A DNA stretch of 44,554 nt from Pacificibacter marinus (lineage in GTDB: Bacteria > Pseudomonadota > Alphaproteobacteria > Rhodobacterales > Rhodobacteraceae), in contig NZ_JAHKPK010000028.1 of the NCBI RefSeq assembly GCF_018860665.1, positions 162,320 through 206,873 on the forward strand. Reading direction: 5' to 3'. How positions within the stretch are numbered: the first letter of the stretch is position 1; every line of letters starts with the position of its first letter. The notes under the pieces were generated by a model. The model made no database searches and was not told the origin of the DNA. It was given only the letters and a program-made list of their open reading frames with translations. Positions 24,715-32,918 of this stretch are shown here, piece by piece. A program made the position numbers and the translations under genes.

Positions 24715-25401
24715 ATGTTTGATGCAAGAATTCAGCCGCTGCAAAAGCGCTTGCTTGATCGGCCAGCAACTTGGTTTGTCACGCGGGGCATAGGAGCAGA
24801 TCAGATCACCATTGCCGGATTTGCCATCGGCCTTTTAGCTGTGCCGGCGATTGCCTTTGGCATCTATTGGGCGGGTTTGATTTTTCTTATCGTAAACCGT
24901 CTCGCGGATGGGCTTGACGGGGCAGTCGCGCGGATCTCTGGCCCAACAGATCGAGGCGCCTTCCTTGATATTGCATTGGACTTTGTATTTTACGCCGTGT
25001 TCCCGTTGGGGTTTGCCATTGCAACCCCTGCGAACGCTTTGCCTGCTGCCGTTTTGATTGCCGCCTTTGTTGGCACGGGATCGTCGTTTTTGGCATATGC
25101 TGCCATCGCGGCCAAGCGCGGTGACACAGCCGAGGCTTTCCCAACCAAAGGCATCTACTATCTTGGCGGCTTGACGGAAGGCTTCGAGACAATCGCTCTT
25201 TTTGTTCTGATGCTGCTTTGGCCTGCGCTGTTTCCTTTACTCGCCTATCTTTTTTCTGCGGCCTGTGTGCTCACCACCCTCTTGCGCTGGTCACATGGCT
25301 GGACCGCCTTCGCACCAATGGCCCTGAAGAAACAAAAGCCGCAGGATAGCAACGATACACGGCCACAGTCTCAATCAACTACAATACAGGACGTCTCATG
25401 A
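24715..25401 (+). CDS. ynjF: CDP-alcohol phosphatidyltransferase family protein (YnjF-like)
   Basis: 228 residues, a membrane enzyme of the CDP-alcohol phosphatidyltransferase family that joins a CDP-alcohol to an acceptor alcohol with release of CMP. The catalytic motif is visible as ADGLDGAVAR (Asp65, Asp68, Gly69, Ala72, Arg73) followed by Gly81-x3-Asp85-x3-Asp89. GPTDRGAFLDIALDFVFYAVFPLGF resembles E. coli YnjF closely. Six transmembrane helices are expected. Its stop overlaps the ATG of the binding-protein gene (ATGA), as in the E. coli ynj cluster order F/B/C/D rearranged. The ribosome site before ATG (GGAAAA) is weak. Confidence 0.85.
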   Translation: MFDARIQPLQKRLLDRPATWFVTRGIGADQITIAGFAIGLLAVPAIAFGIYWAGLIFLIVNRLADGLDGAVARISGPTDRGAFLDIALDFVFYAVFPLGFAIATPANALPAAVLIAAFVGTGSSFLAYAAIAAKRGDTAEAFPTKGIYYLGGLTEGFETIALFVLMLLWPALFPLLAYLFSAACVLTTLLRWSHGWTAFAPMALKKQKPQDSNDTRPQSQSTTIQDVS

Positions 25402-26582
25402 AACATTTTCTCATTGCCGCGCTCGCATTTTCGTTTGGCACACCTGCACAGGCCGATTGGCAGCAAACGCTTGATGAGGCGCGCGGCCAGACCGTGTATT
25501 GGAACGCTTGGGGGGGCGACGAGCGCACCAATGCGTTTATCGCTTGGGTGAGCGAACAGACAGAAGCGCAATATGGCGTGAAAGTCGAACAGGTGAAGCT
25601 GTCGAACACAGCCGAAGCCGTAACGCGCGTTATTTCTGAAAAGGCCGCGGGCCGCGATCAGGATGGCTCGATCGATATGATATGGATCAACGGGCCGAAT
25701 TTTCTTGCGATGAAGGACCAAGGGTTGCTGCATGGCCCCTTCGTCGCAGACTTGCCAAATGCGCAGTATCTTGACCTAAGCCCGACGTCGGCAGCCTCAA
25801 TCGATTTTACCGTGCCCGTTGAAGGTATGGAAAGCCCGTGGCGATTGGCCAAGTTCGTCTTTACCTATGACAGTGCCCGCGTTTCTGCCGTGCCGCGCAC
25901 CATGGCTGATTTCGTCAGCTGGGCCGCAGATCACCCCGGCGGTTTCACTCATCCGGTCCCATCGAATTTTATGGGGGCAACTTTTCTGAAACAGGCGTTG
26001 ATCGAACTGGCGCCCGATGCGTCGGTGTTACAAAACCCTGTCAGTAATGCCGCATACGGCGTGACGACAGCACCGCTTTGGGACTGGTATGATGCACTCC
26101 GCCCCAATATGTGGCGAGACGGCGAAACATTCCCTGAAAACGAGTCGATCCAGCAACAGATGTTAAACGACGGCGTGGTGGATATTTCTATGTCACTTGA
26201 TCCCGCCTCAACCGCTGCGGCAATTGCCCAAGGACTTTTGCCAGAGACCGCCCGTGTTTTCGTGCCCGAAGATGGCAGCATCGGCAACATCAGCTTTGTC
26301 GCGATCCCCTACAACGCGGCGCATGCGGCAGGTGCCGAAGTCGTTGCAAACTTCCTCATCGCACCTGAGACCCAAGCGCATATGCAAAATATTGACGTAT
26401 TGGGGTCGTTCTCTGTTCTGGACCCATCCAAACTGGATGCCCCTGCCCTAGCCACATTTGCGGCACTCCCAGCCTCCGATGCGCTTCCGACACTCGAAAG
26501 TTTGGGGCCTACACTTTTGGAACCTCATGCCAGTTGGATGACCCGACTGACAGAAGACTGGGCACGGCGCTATACGAAATGA
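25398..26582 (+). CDS. ynjB: ABC importer substrate-binding protein (YnjB-like)
   Basis: 394 residues with a Sec signal peptide (MKHFLIAALAFSFGTPAQA, then DWQQTL) and a type-II solute-binding fold. Typical YnjB-like stretches are WNAWGGDERTNAFIAWVSEQ, DMIWINGPNFLAMKDQGLL, VEGMESPWRLAKFVFTYDS and the C-terminal FAALPASDALPTLESLGP. YnjB relatives have been proposed to carry thiamine or a related compound; the ligand is not proven. Start overlaps the preceding stop (ATGA) and its own stop overlaps the permease ATG, so the whole F-B-C-D set is one coupled operon. Confidence 0.9.
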   Translation: MKHFLIAALAFSFGTPAQADWQQTLDEARGQTVYWNAWGGDERTNAFIAWVSEQTEAQYGVKVEQVKLSNTAEAVTRVISEKAAGRDQDGSIDMIWINGPNFLAMKDQGLLHGPFVADLPNAQYLDLSPTSAASIDFTVPVEGMESPWRLAKFVFTYDSARVSAVPRTMADFVSWAADHPGGFTHPVPSNFMGATFLKQALIELAPDASVLQNPVSNAAYGVTTAPLWDWYDALRPNMWRDGETFPENESIQQQMLNDGVVDISMSLDPASTAAAIAQGLLPETARVFVPEDGSIGNISFVAIPYNAAHAAGAEVVANFLIAPETQAHMQNIDVLGSFSVLDPSKLDAPALATFAALPASDALPTLESLGPTLLEPHASWMTRLTEDWARRYTK

Positions 26583-28285
26583 ACACTGACGGCCGTTATC
26601 TACGCTTAACCGTCCTGAGCATTGTCGGTTTTGGTCTCATGTTACCGATTTTTCTTGGGTTTTGGCAAACAGGACGCGCAGCCTTTGGCCTGTTTCCCGC
26701 TTTGGGGCGGGATACACTTTCGCTTGCGCCATGGCGCGAATTGGTAATGCTTCCGGGCTTTGGCACCAGCTTAAAACTAACGCTCGTGACAGGTGTTAGC
26801 GCCACTGTACTTTCGCTCTTGCTGGCCACAGGTTTTTGCGCGGCAGTTCATTCGCGGGTCACACCGGGGGCCGGAGCTCGCATGCTCACACCGTTTCTTG
26901 CCATTCCCCATGCTGCCCTAGCCGTTGGATTGGCCTTTGTTCTTGCCCCGTCTGGCTGGATCGCCAGAGGGCTTGCCCCCTTTGTCGGATGGGATCGTCC
27001 CCCTGATTTAGCGACAGTAAACGATACATGGGGTCTGGCCCTGATCGTTGGCTTGATGATCAAAGAAGTTCCATTTTTGCTTCTGGTGATCCTCTCGGCG
27101 CTGACCCAAATTCCTGTCGCCAAACATGTGTCGGCCGGACGCGCACTTGGCTATGGGCGCGGCGTTGTCTGGATTAAAATCATAATGCCGCAGGTTTGGC
27201 CAATGATACGGCTTCCCGTCTGGGTGGTTCTTGCCTATGCGCTCTCTGTCGTTGACGTTGCAATGATCTTAGGCCCGTCCAATCCGCCTACGCTGGCCGT
27301 CGCCATCACACGCTGGTTCAATGCCCCCGATCCGGGTCAGATTGTGCCAGCCTCGGCGGGCGCAATCTTGCAGGTCTTGATCATAGCCCTCGGCATAGCA
27401 GTGTTTATGTTGGGCGAACGCCTTATGCGCCGCATTGGGCGTTGGTGGTTGCGCCGCGGCGGACGTGGACTTTCGACGGAACCGGGTTTGCATTTGGCCA
27501 GCGTTATCACTGTGATTTTGATGGCAATCGGGATGTTGGCCATGCTTTCACTCCTGATTTGGTCTTTGGCATGGCGCTGGCCTTTTCCGCAATTTCTGCC
27601 GGAAAGTTGGTCCTTGCGATCATGGCTCAACAGCGCAAGCGGATGGCAACACGCCTTAAGCAATACAGTTTTCCTAGCAATAACGACAACGATGCTGTCG
27701 GTTGCGCTAGCGATTGCATGGCTCGAAGGTGAAGACCGCGCTCGACGGGGGCGTGCGGCATGGGCAGAAGCCTTGATCTATCTGCCACTTGTCATCCCAC
27801 AGATCGGGTTTCTCTACGGACTTAACATCGCATTTTTGAAAATAGGCATATCGGGCGATATGACTGCCGTTATCTGGGCACAGGCGCTCTTTGTCTTTCC
27901 CTATGTGATGATTGCACTGTCAGATCCTTGGCGCGCCCTTAACCGCCGCACCTTGGACAGCGCAGCCGCCCTTGGTGCTGGTCCATTTAAACGGCTGGTG
28001 AAGATTAAATTACCCATATTGTTGCGTCCGATCCTCACCGCGACCGCCATAGGCGTTGCGGTTTCCGTAGCTCAATATTTGCCAACCCTCTTTATGGGCG
28101 CGGGCCGCATCGCAACGCTCACCACCGAAGCCGTCACCCTGTCGTCTGGCTCTGACCGGCGCGTCACTGGGGTCTATGCCGCATTACAAATAATGCTTCC
28201 ATTTGTGGCCTATTTGGCCGCATTTCTGATACCCGCCTTCCGACACTGCAACCGCCGCGACCTGACCGGAGCCACACAAACATGA
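26579..28285 (+). CDS. ynjC: ABC importer permease, two-domain (YnjC-like)
   Basis: About 568 residues containing two BPD_transp_1 permease domains, as usual for YnjC. EAA-loop-like sequences occur in both halves (VSAGRALGYGRGVVWIKIIMP and SAAALGAGPFKRLVKIKLPIL), each followed by further helices. Twelve or so transmembrane segments are expected, forming the channel for the compound bound by the YnjB-like protein. The ATG at 26579 overlaps the YnjB-like stop (ATGA); the longer frame from 26534 is a shadow extension. Its stop overlaps the ATPase ATG. Confidence 0.9.
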   Translation: MNTDGRYLRLTVLSIVGFGLMLPIFLGFWQTGRAAFGLFPALGRDTLSLAPWRELVMLPGFGTSLKLTLVTGVSATVLSLLLATGFCAAVHSRVTPGAGARMLTPFLAIPHAALAVGLAFVLAPSGWIARGLAPFVGWDRPPDLATVNDTWGLALIVGLMIKEVPFLLLVILSALTQIPVAKHVSAGRALGYGRGVVWIKIIMPQVWPMIRLPVWVVLAYALSVVDVAMILGPSNPPTLAVAITRWFNAPDPGQIVPASAGAILQVLIIALGIAVFMLGERLMRRIGRWWLRRGGRGLSTEPGLHLASVITVILMAIGMLAMLSLLIWSLAWRWPFPQFLPESWSLRSWLNSASGWQHALSNTVFLAITTTMLSVALAIAWLEGEDRARRGRAAWAEALIYLPLVIPQIGFLYGLNIAFLKIGISGDMTAVIWAQALFVFPYVMIALSDPWRALNRRTLDSAAALGAGPFKRLVKIKLPILLRPILTATAIGVAVSVAQYLPTLFMGAGRIATLTTEAVTLSSGSDRRVTGVYAALQIMLPFVAYLAAFLIPAFRHCNRRDLTGATQT

Positions 28286-28932
28286 GTCTTGATCTAACCT
28301 CCCTTACGTTGCGAACCCCAAACGGGGAACTGCTCTTCGCGCCCCAAACGCTCAGCGTGCCGCTGGGCGATGTTGTGACTGTGATGGGCCCGTCTGGCGT
28401 CGGAAAATCGACGCTCTTAGATGCGATCGGCGGCCATCTGGCACATGGTTTCGGATGTTCAGGTTCGATTAAACTCAACGGGCGGGAAATAAGCACGTTA
28501 CCGGCAGAAACCCGTCAGGTCGGCGTGATGTTTCAAGACGCTCACTTGTTTCCGCATCTCAGTGTCGGAGACAACCTCGCATTCGGATTACCTTCACATA
28601 TCAAAGGGCGCGCAATGCGGCGCAGCACGGTCGAGGCAGCCTTAAAGCAAGCGGGCCTAGCCGGTCGTTACGATGACGATTCAGCGGCGCTATCCGGGGG
28701 GCAACGCGCGCGCGCAGCACTTATGCGCACCTTATTGGCCGAACCCGAAGCGGTTTTGCTCGATGAGCCATTTTCCAAACTTGATTCAAGCCTACGTGAT
28801 GAAATACGGCATTTTACATTCTCGCACATTGCTGCACGCGGCATACCCGCGCTGATGGTCACACATGACGAAGCGGATGCTCATGTTACAGGAGGGCGTT
28901 GCCTTGCTTTAAAAAAGCCTGAGCGCGATTGA
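28282..28932 (+). CDS. ynjD: ABC importer ATP-binding protein (YnjD-like)
   Basis: 216 residues, a short ABC ATPase with Walker A GPSGVGKS (36-43), Q-loop VMFQDAHLFPH, signature ALSGGQRARAAL, Walker B AVLLDEPFSKLD and the switch histidine in MVTHDEADAH. There is no C-terminal regulatory extension, as in E. coli YnjD. Overlaps the permease gene by four bases (ATGA) and ends the YnjF-B-C-D-like operon. Confidence 0.92.
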   Translation: MSLDLTSLTLRTPNGELLFAPQTLSVPLGDVVTVMGPSGVGKSTLLDAIGGHLAHGFGCSGSIKLNGREISTLPAETRQVGVMFQDAHLFPHLSVGDNLAFGLPSHIKGRAMRRSTVEAALKQAGLAGRYDDDSAALSGGQRARAALMRTLLAEPEAVLLDEPFSKLDSSLRDEIRHFTFSHIAARGIPALMVTHDEADAHVTGGRCLALKKPERD

Positions 28933-29031
28933 TCCGGAACTGTTGGGGTCATCTGTATGGCACAAAGGGTTAACTCTCGGCGCATGGCCTTGTCGCCGTT
29001 TGGTTCCGGTCTCTTGCAAGCAATATTTGCT

Positions 29032-29154
29032 ATGACGAAGAATTCGAATGGCAAAGGTAACGGCTATAACAATGCCATGGTTGAAACGCTCTTCAAAACC
29101 TAGTGATGCAGTGATCAAGGCTGATCTGATCTGGCGCAACCGAGGGGAAACACG
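29032..29154 (+). pseudogene. IS3-family OrfB fragment
   Basis: Reads MTKNSNGKGNGYNNAMVETL and FKT, then a stop, then, shifted by one frame, IKADLIWRNRGETR. This is the late catalytic region of IS3 OrfB (normally SRKGNCYDNAMVESFFKTIK..LIW). The match covers about 40 residues and is broken by a stop and a frameshift. The rest of 28933-29461 carries no recognised gene; a 7-base hairpin (GGTGTCG, six bases, CGACACC) sits at 29189-29208. Confidence 0.75.
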
Positions 29155-29461
29155 TCACTTCAGGCGCCCAGTCGTTCCACTCAGCATAGGTGTCGACATG
29201 CCGACACCCCCGACCTTGGCGACTGGTCTCTACGCCGCAGTGCAGCTTCCCCGAAGTGGACATTGCTTGCCCGCCAGCCGAATGGCACGCCTGTGACGCG
29301 CGCTGTTTGGTCAGGTTTACAAATTCCGCTATCAAGACGGTGTGGGGATGGTGGATAATCGAGCACGTGGAGCGGCTCGAAAGTCAGTCACGTCCATACT
29401 GCGTTTGATTTTGGGGCCGTTCTCGCGGTGACACTTTTGCTGAGCCCAATTTTGACAAGGA

Positions 29462-30505
29462 CTACAAGAACAACAACGCCACGCCCAATGCTGGCACGAG
29501 CGCCCAGATGAGAGCGTCGGCAATATCAAAGCCGTCATCATCGTCTTCTGTCTCAGGGTCATCGATAATGCCGTCGTCCGTATCCGTGTCGTCATTCGTG
29601 GGTTCGGCTTTGCTGTCAAAAGTCCAGCCGTGGTCGTTCGCAAGCGCCTCGCGCGCTTCCAGTGAGGCATCAGAATAGGTCAGCCCCGCCATACCCAAAG
29701 TGACGCCGTCTTGCAGACCCCCGCCGTCCAGCGCCTGCTGGTACCAACCGTTCAACGTGGCATCAAAGTTCTCGGTCGACAGGCCAGACCCGTCCAACAT
29801 GTTGTCCATTTTGGTGACGTTCGAGATGTCCCAATCACCAAGGTCTTGGTCAAAACTGGAGGCCCCTTTGAACATGCCCTCCATGTCAGTGACGTTTGAC
29901 GTGTCCCAGCCGCTGATGTCTTGGTTAAAGTCTTCAGCGTCGCGAAACATACGGCCCATGCGGGTGGCGTTGGAGGTATCCCAACCGCTGATGTCTTGAT
30001 CAAAGCTTGAGGCTCCGTCGAACATAGCGGACAGGTAGGGCGCATTAGAGACATCCCACCCGCCAATGTCTTGGTTAAAGCTCTCTGCGCCGTAGAACAC
30101 GCCTCTCATGATGGTGACGTTCGATGTGTTCCACCCGCCGATGTCTTGGTTAAAGCTCTCTGCGCCAGAGAACATTTGCTGCATATCGGTGACGTTGGAT
30201 GTGTCCCAGCCGCCTAAATCTTGATTGAATCTCACTGCGCTACTGAACATGTACCCCATGTTGGTGACGTTAGTTGTATCCCATTCGCTGATGTCTTGGT
30301 CAAAGCGGCTTGCGCTTTCGAACATGTAACTCATATCGGTTACATTCGAGGTGTCCCAGTCACCGATGTCTTGGTCAAAGCTGTCGGTTTCAAAGAATAG
30401 GCCAGACATATCGGTCACGTTTGAGGTGTCCCATAGGATCACATCCTCAGTGATATTGTTGCTGTATTCAAACCAAAATGACAGATCTGTGCTTGGGGCC
30501 AACAT
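29462..30505 (-). CDS. BspA-like (DUF285) repeat protein with C-terminal hydrophobic segment
   Basis: About 347 residues built from nine 25-residue BspA/DUF285 repeats of the form WDTSNVTDMxxMFxxAxxFNQDIG, starting at residue 25, the last one divergent. A spacer (ENFDATLNGWYQQALDGGG...) and a strongly acidic linker (TNDDTDTDDGIIDDPETEDDDD) follow. The final ~17 residues (ALIWALVPALGVALLFL) are hydrophobic and the protein stops inside them, without a basic tail. Such repeats occur in bacterial surface and adhesion proteins. There is no recognisable signal peptide, which is odd for a surface protein and may mean the 5' end is lost. ATG at 30505 with AGAGG six bases upstream; a TTG at 30523 is possible. 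It sits between transposase debris. Confidence 0.85.
   Translation of the reverse strand: MLAPSTDLSFWFEYSNNITEDVILWDTSNVTDMSGLFFETDSFDQDIGDWDTSNVTDMSYMFESASRFDQDISEWDTTNVTNMGYMFSSAVRFNQDLGGWDTSNVTDMQQMFSGAESFNQDIGGWNTSNVTIMRGVFYGAESFNQDIGGWDVSNAPYLSAMFDGASSFDQDISGWDTSNATRMGRMFRDAEDFNQDISGWDTSNVTDMEGMFKGASSFDQDLGDWDISNVTKMDNMLDGSGLSTENFDATLNGWYQQALDGGGLQDGVTLGMAGLTYSDASLEAREALANDHGWTFDSKAEPTNDDTDTDDGIIDDPETEDDDDGFDIADALIWALVPALGVALLFL
29759..30433 (-). repeat. tandem 75-base coding repeats (BspA-like)
   Basis: Nine tandem copies of a 75-base unit encoding WDxSNxTxM..., imperfect at the nucleotide level. These are in-frame protein repeats, not CRISPR. Some neighbouring units (e.g. copies 4 and 5, AESFNQDIGG) are nearly identical, suggesting recent repeat expansion. 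Confidence 0.85.
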
Positions 30506-30807
30506 GGGAACCTCTAACTCCAAAATTTAGTCTTTAAATATCTATAAACTTGGGCGCATATTGGGCGCTTAGTGAGCCACGTCAAGGCAGTGTCAAGGAT
30601 GTGATTGGAAACAATGGGTTTCCCCCGAGCTTGCGAGCGGGGCTGTTGTTTCGGGCACACATGCGGCGCGGGTTTTGGGCGTAAAAATCTTTAAAACATG
30701 TAAGGTGGCGGGGGAGAAGCTTTAAGCTTTTGCAAGATCGCGCCGCAAAGTCTGTTAAGTTTTACAAAGACGGACGGGGCAACGCACGCTAGGGTAACGC
30801 AAAAAAA
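30506..30807. other. 302-base intergenic stretch upstream of the BspA-like gene
   Basis: Should contain the minus-strand promoter of the BspA-like gene. I see no convincing promoter boxes. A GC-rich stem with a bulge (CCCCGAGC...GAGCGGGG) lies near 30637-30656. Otherwise nothing recognised. Confidence 0.35.
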
Positions 30808-31230
30808 TTAACACGGGATGCAAGAAAACGTGCCCCGGGCAACGGTCTTCTCAAACAGATGGCGCAGCAATGCGCTCTCACGGAAACGACCATGCCGGTT
30901 CTTGGAAAATGTCGAATGATTTGGCACCGGATCAGATAAATCTAGGCGGCAGAACCAATGATACGCGAGGTTCAAATGGACTTCTTCGCACAGCCGACGC
31001 TCTGAGCGGATGCCGCAGCAACAGCCCACCAAAAGCATCCGGATCAGTAGCTCAGGATCAATGGATGGACGGCCTGTGTGGCTATAAAAATCGGACAGAT
31101 ACTGGCGGATATCACTTAGATCAACGAACCGATCAATTGACCGCAAAAGGTGATTTTGCGGCACGTGATCTTCCAGCGAGAACTCGTAGAACAGTGCGCC
31201 CTACGCTTCCTGTTTTGGTCCCATCATCAT
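30808..31230 (-). pseudogene. IS1182/IS5-like transposase, truncated and interrupted
   Basis: From the ATG at 31230 the frame reads MGPKQEA, a TAG stop, then GALFYEFSLEDHVPQNHLL and on for 118 residues. The matching stretches are RSIDRFVDLSDIRQYLSDFY, TGRPSIDPELLIRMLLVG and VPNHSTFSKNRHGRF. This is the N-terminal DUF772 domain of IS1182-type transposases. The DDE catalytic part is absent, so it is a dead fragment of roughly the first third. A sequence like an IS1182 end (GAGTTTTTCAACAGA) lies at about 31288-31302. Confidence 0.8.
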
Positions 31231-31364
31231 TCAATCCCCCGCTGCCAGAGAGAAATTGAATCAGCCATGAGCCGTCAAATCAACAAGAGTTTTTCAACAG
31301 AACTCGCCCCTATTGTCTATTTCCTGCAATGCCGCGTAGGTCTATTTTAACTGATACGTTGTTT

Positions 31365-31385
31365 GGGCCCGGAACATCCGGGCCC
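31365..31385 (-). terminator. strong hairpin after the binding-protein gene
   Basis: GGGCCCGGA, three bases, TCCGGGCCC: a perfect 9-base GC-rich stem 13 bases beyond the stop of the peptide/nickel-type binding protein, the end of the sulfatase operon. There is no T run, so it may act as a Rho-dependent or 3'-end-protecting hairpin rather than a classical terminator. Confidence 0.5.
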
Positions 31386-31398
31386 AGATCTCACAAGC

Positions 31399-32895
31399 TT
31401 ATTCTGAGATTGTCGCTTTCTCGAAGATTGCGAAACCGTCGGCGCTCCAACCGATGTCATTGACTTCATCTTGGCTGACGAACAGCCGGACGCGTGGAAT
31501 GATTGGTAGAACGAAGCGGTCTTCGCGGAAGATGCGCGCAACTTCTTTGTAGGCTGCTTTGCGCTCTTCGAGAACGGGAGTTGATCCACCAGCTTTAACG
31601 GAAGCGGCGTAGGCTGGATTTTCATAACCAGTGATGTTGCCGTCTGGGCGGAATACAACTGTTGTTTCCAAAAGCGCCGATGGGTCTTTGCCTGCGCGAC
31701 CAAATGCATGACTAGCAATCTCGTATGACCGCTCGTCAACATATGTTGAGCGATAGCCAACAGCATCGACGTTCTCGATGGAAAGATTGATACCGACTTT
31801 CGCCAGATCCGCCTGCAGGATTTCTGCGATGGTTGTGTATTCCGTGCGGATTTCCGTTGACGTCAGGATCTTGAGTTCAATCGGCAAGGTCTCGCCCGAA
31901 GCCTCCAACGCAGCCCGTGCTTTATCCAGATCGTATTCGCAGTTGTCGTATTCCGCAACGTAGGCGATCGAATTTGGGTTGTAGGGCAGACACCATGTCG
32001 TGCCCTCAGGCCCAAAGAACAACTGCGCAATACGTTCGCGATCGAGCGACAGATCAATAGCCTCGCGCACTAACGGATTCTGCAATGCAGGAACTTTGAG
32101 GTTAAGAGACAAATCATGCGCAACACCGGATGGCGCGCTACCTGTAGTGAAATTCTCATCGCGGCTAAAGGGCAGCACATCGATCCAGCCCAACTCGGTC
32201 ACCAGATCCAATTCGCCACTCTTGAGCGCCAAAAGCTCAGCTTGTTGGTTGGGCGACGTAACGATTTCAACGGCATCTAGGCTTGGCGCACCATTCCAGT
32301 AAGCATCATTGCGATCAAGACGCGTGAGAGTGCCAGGTTCATGACTGGCAACCTTGAACGGGCCAGTGCCATTGGCGGTTTGGCTGAAATCTGATGCAGT
32401 ATCTCCATCAACGATAAAGAACAGTTCAAACAAGTCGAACACACCAGGGAAAGGCTCTTCAAAAGTCATAACGACAGTATGATCATCCGGTGTTTCAAGG
32501 CTGATAACGCGCTCTGCAAAACCGCGGATAAGCGCACCATTGGCGGGGTCAAGAACATAATCCATGGATGCTTTAACATCTGCTGATGTGAAGGCCTTGC
32601 CTGAGTGGAATGTAACACCGTCGCGCAGCTTCATGGTCAATGTCAAACCATCGTCAGAAAACTCCCAGCTTTCTGCGAGACGTGGTTCAGGGGACATATT
32701 TGCATCATAGCGTGTCAGCGTATCATACAGATTGTTAACCATCGGCTCGGAAGCTGGAGCCAACACAAAAGGATTTAGATTTGGCAGCGTTGCCGTTTGT
32801 CCAAGGCGCAGCACGCCGTCCGCAGATGCGGTTCCAGCCGCTGCGAGAAAGGCAGCCGCGGCTATCGTTGATATTAGTTTTGATTTGATCCTCAT
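31399..32895 (-). CDS. ABC importer substrate-binding protein, SBP_bac_5 (peptide/nickel type)
   Basis: About 498 residues with a Sec signal peptide (MRIKSKLISTIAAAAFLAAAGTASA) and an SBP_bac_5 fold. Recognisable parts are GQTATLPNLNPFVLAPASEP, YDTLTRYDANMSPEPRLAESW, LTMKLRDGVTFHSGKAFTSADVK and the GTGPFKVASHEPGTLTRLDR loop. The family binds oligopeptides, opines, nickel, glutathione and some oligosaccharides. GGAGG precedes the ATG at 32895. It is the last gene of an operon beginning with a sulfatase and its maturase, so a sulfated ligand is plausible but unproven. It is placed after the ATPase and permease genes, the reverse of the common binding-protein-first order. Confidence 0.93.
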   Translation of the reverse strand: MRIKSKLISTIAAAAFLAAAGTASADGVLRLGQTATLPNLNPFVLAPASEPMVNNLYDTLTRYDANMSPEPRLAESWEFSDDGLTLTMKLRDGVTFHSGKAFTSADVKASMDYVLDPANGALIRGFAERVISLETPDDHTVVMTFEEPFPGVFDLFELFFIVDGDTASDFSQTANGTGPFKVASHEPGTLTRLDRNDAYWNGAPSLDAVEIVTSPNQQAELLALKSGELDLVTELGWIDVLPFSRDENFTTGSAPSGVAHDLSLNLKVPALQNPLVREAIDLSLDRERIAQLFFGPEGTTWCLPYNPNSIAYVAEYDNCEYDLDKARAALEASGETLPIELKILTSTEIRTEYTTIAEILQADLAKVGINLSIENVDAVGYRSTYVDERSYEIASHAFGRAGKDPSALLETTVVFRPDGNITGYENPAYAASVKAGGSTPVLEERKAAYKEVARIFREDRFVLPIIPRVRLFVSQDEVNDIGWSADGFAIFEKATISE

Positions 32896-32918
32896 AGTAT
32901 TCTCCTCCAATGTTGCGT

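Noticed and set aside
29759-30433. Regularly spaced near-identical repeats of 75 bases
   Set aside because: Not CRISPR: the units are contiguous, in frame and encode the BspA-like consensus, with no unique spacers.
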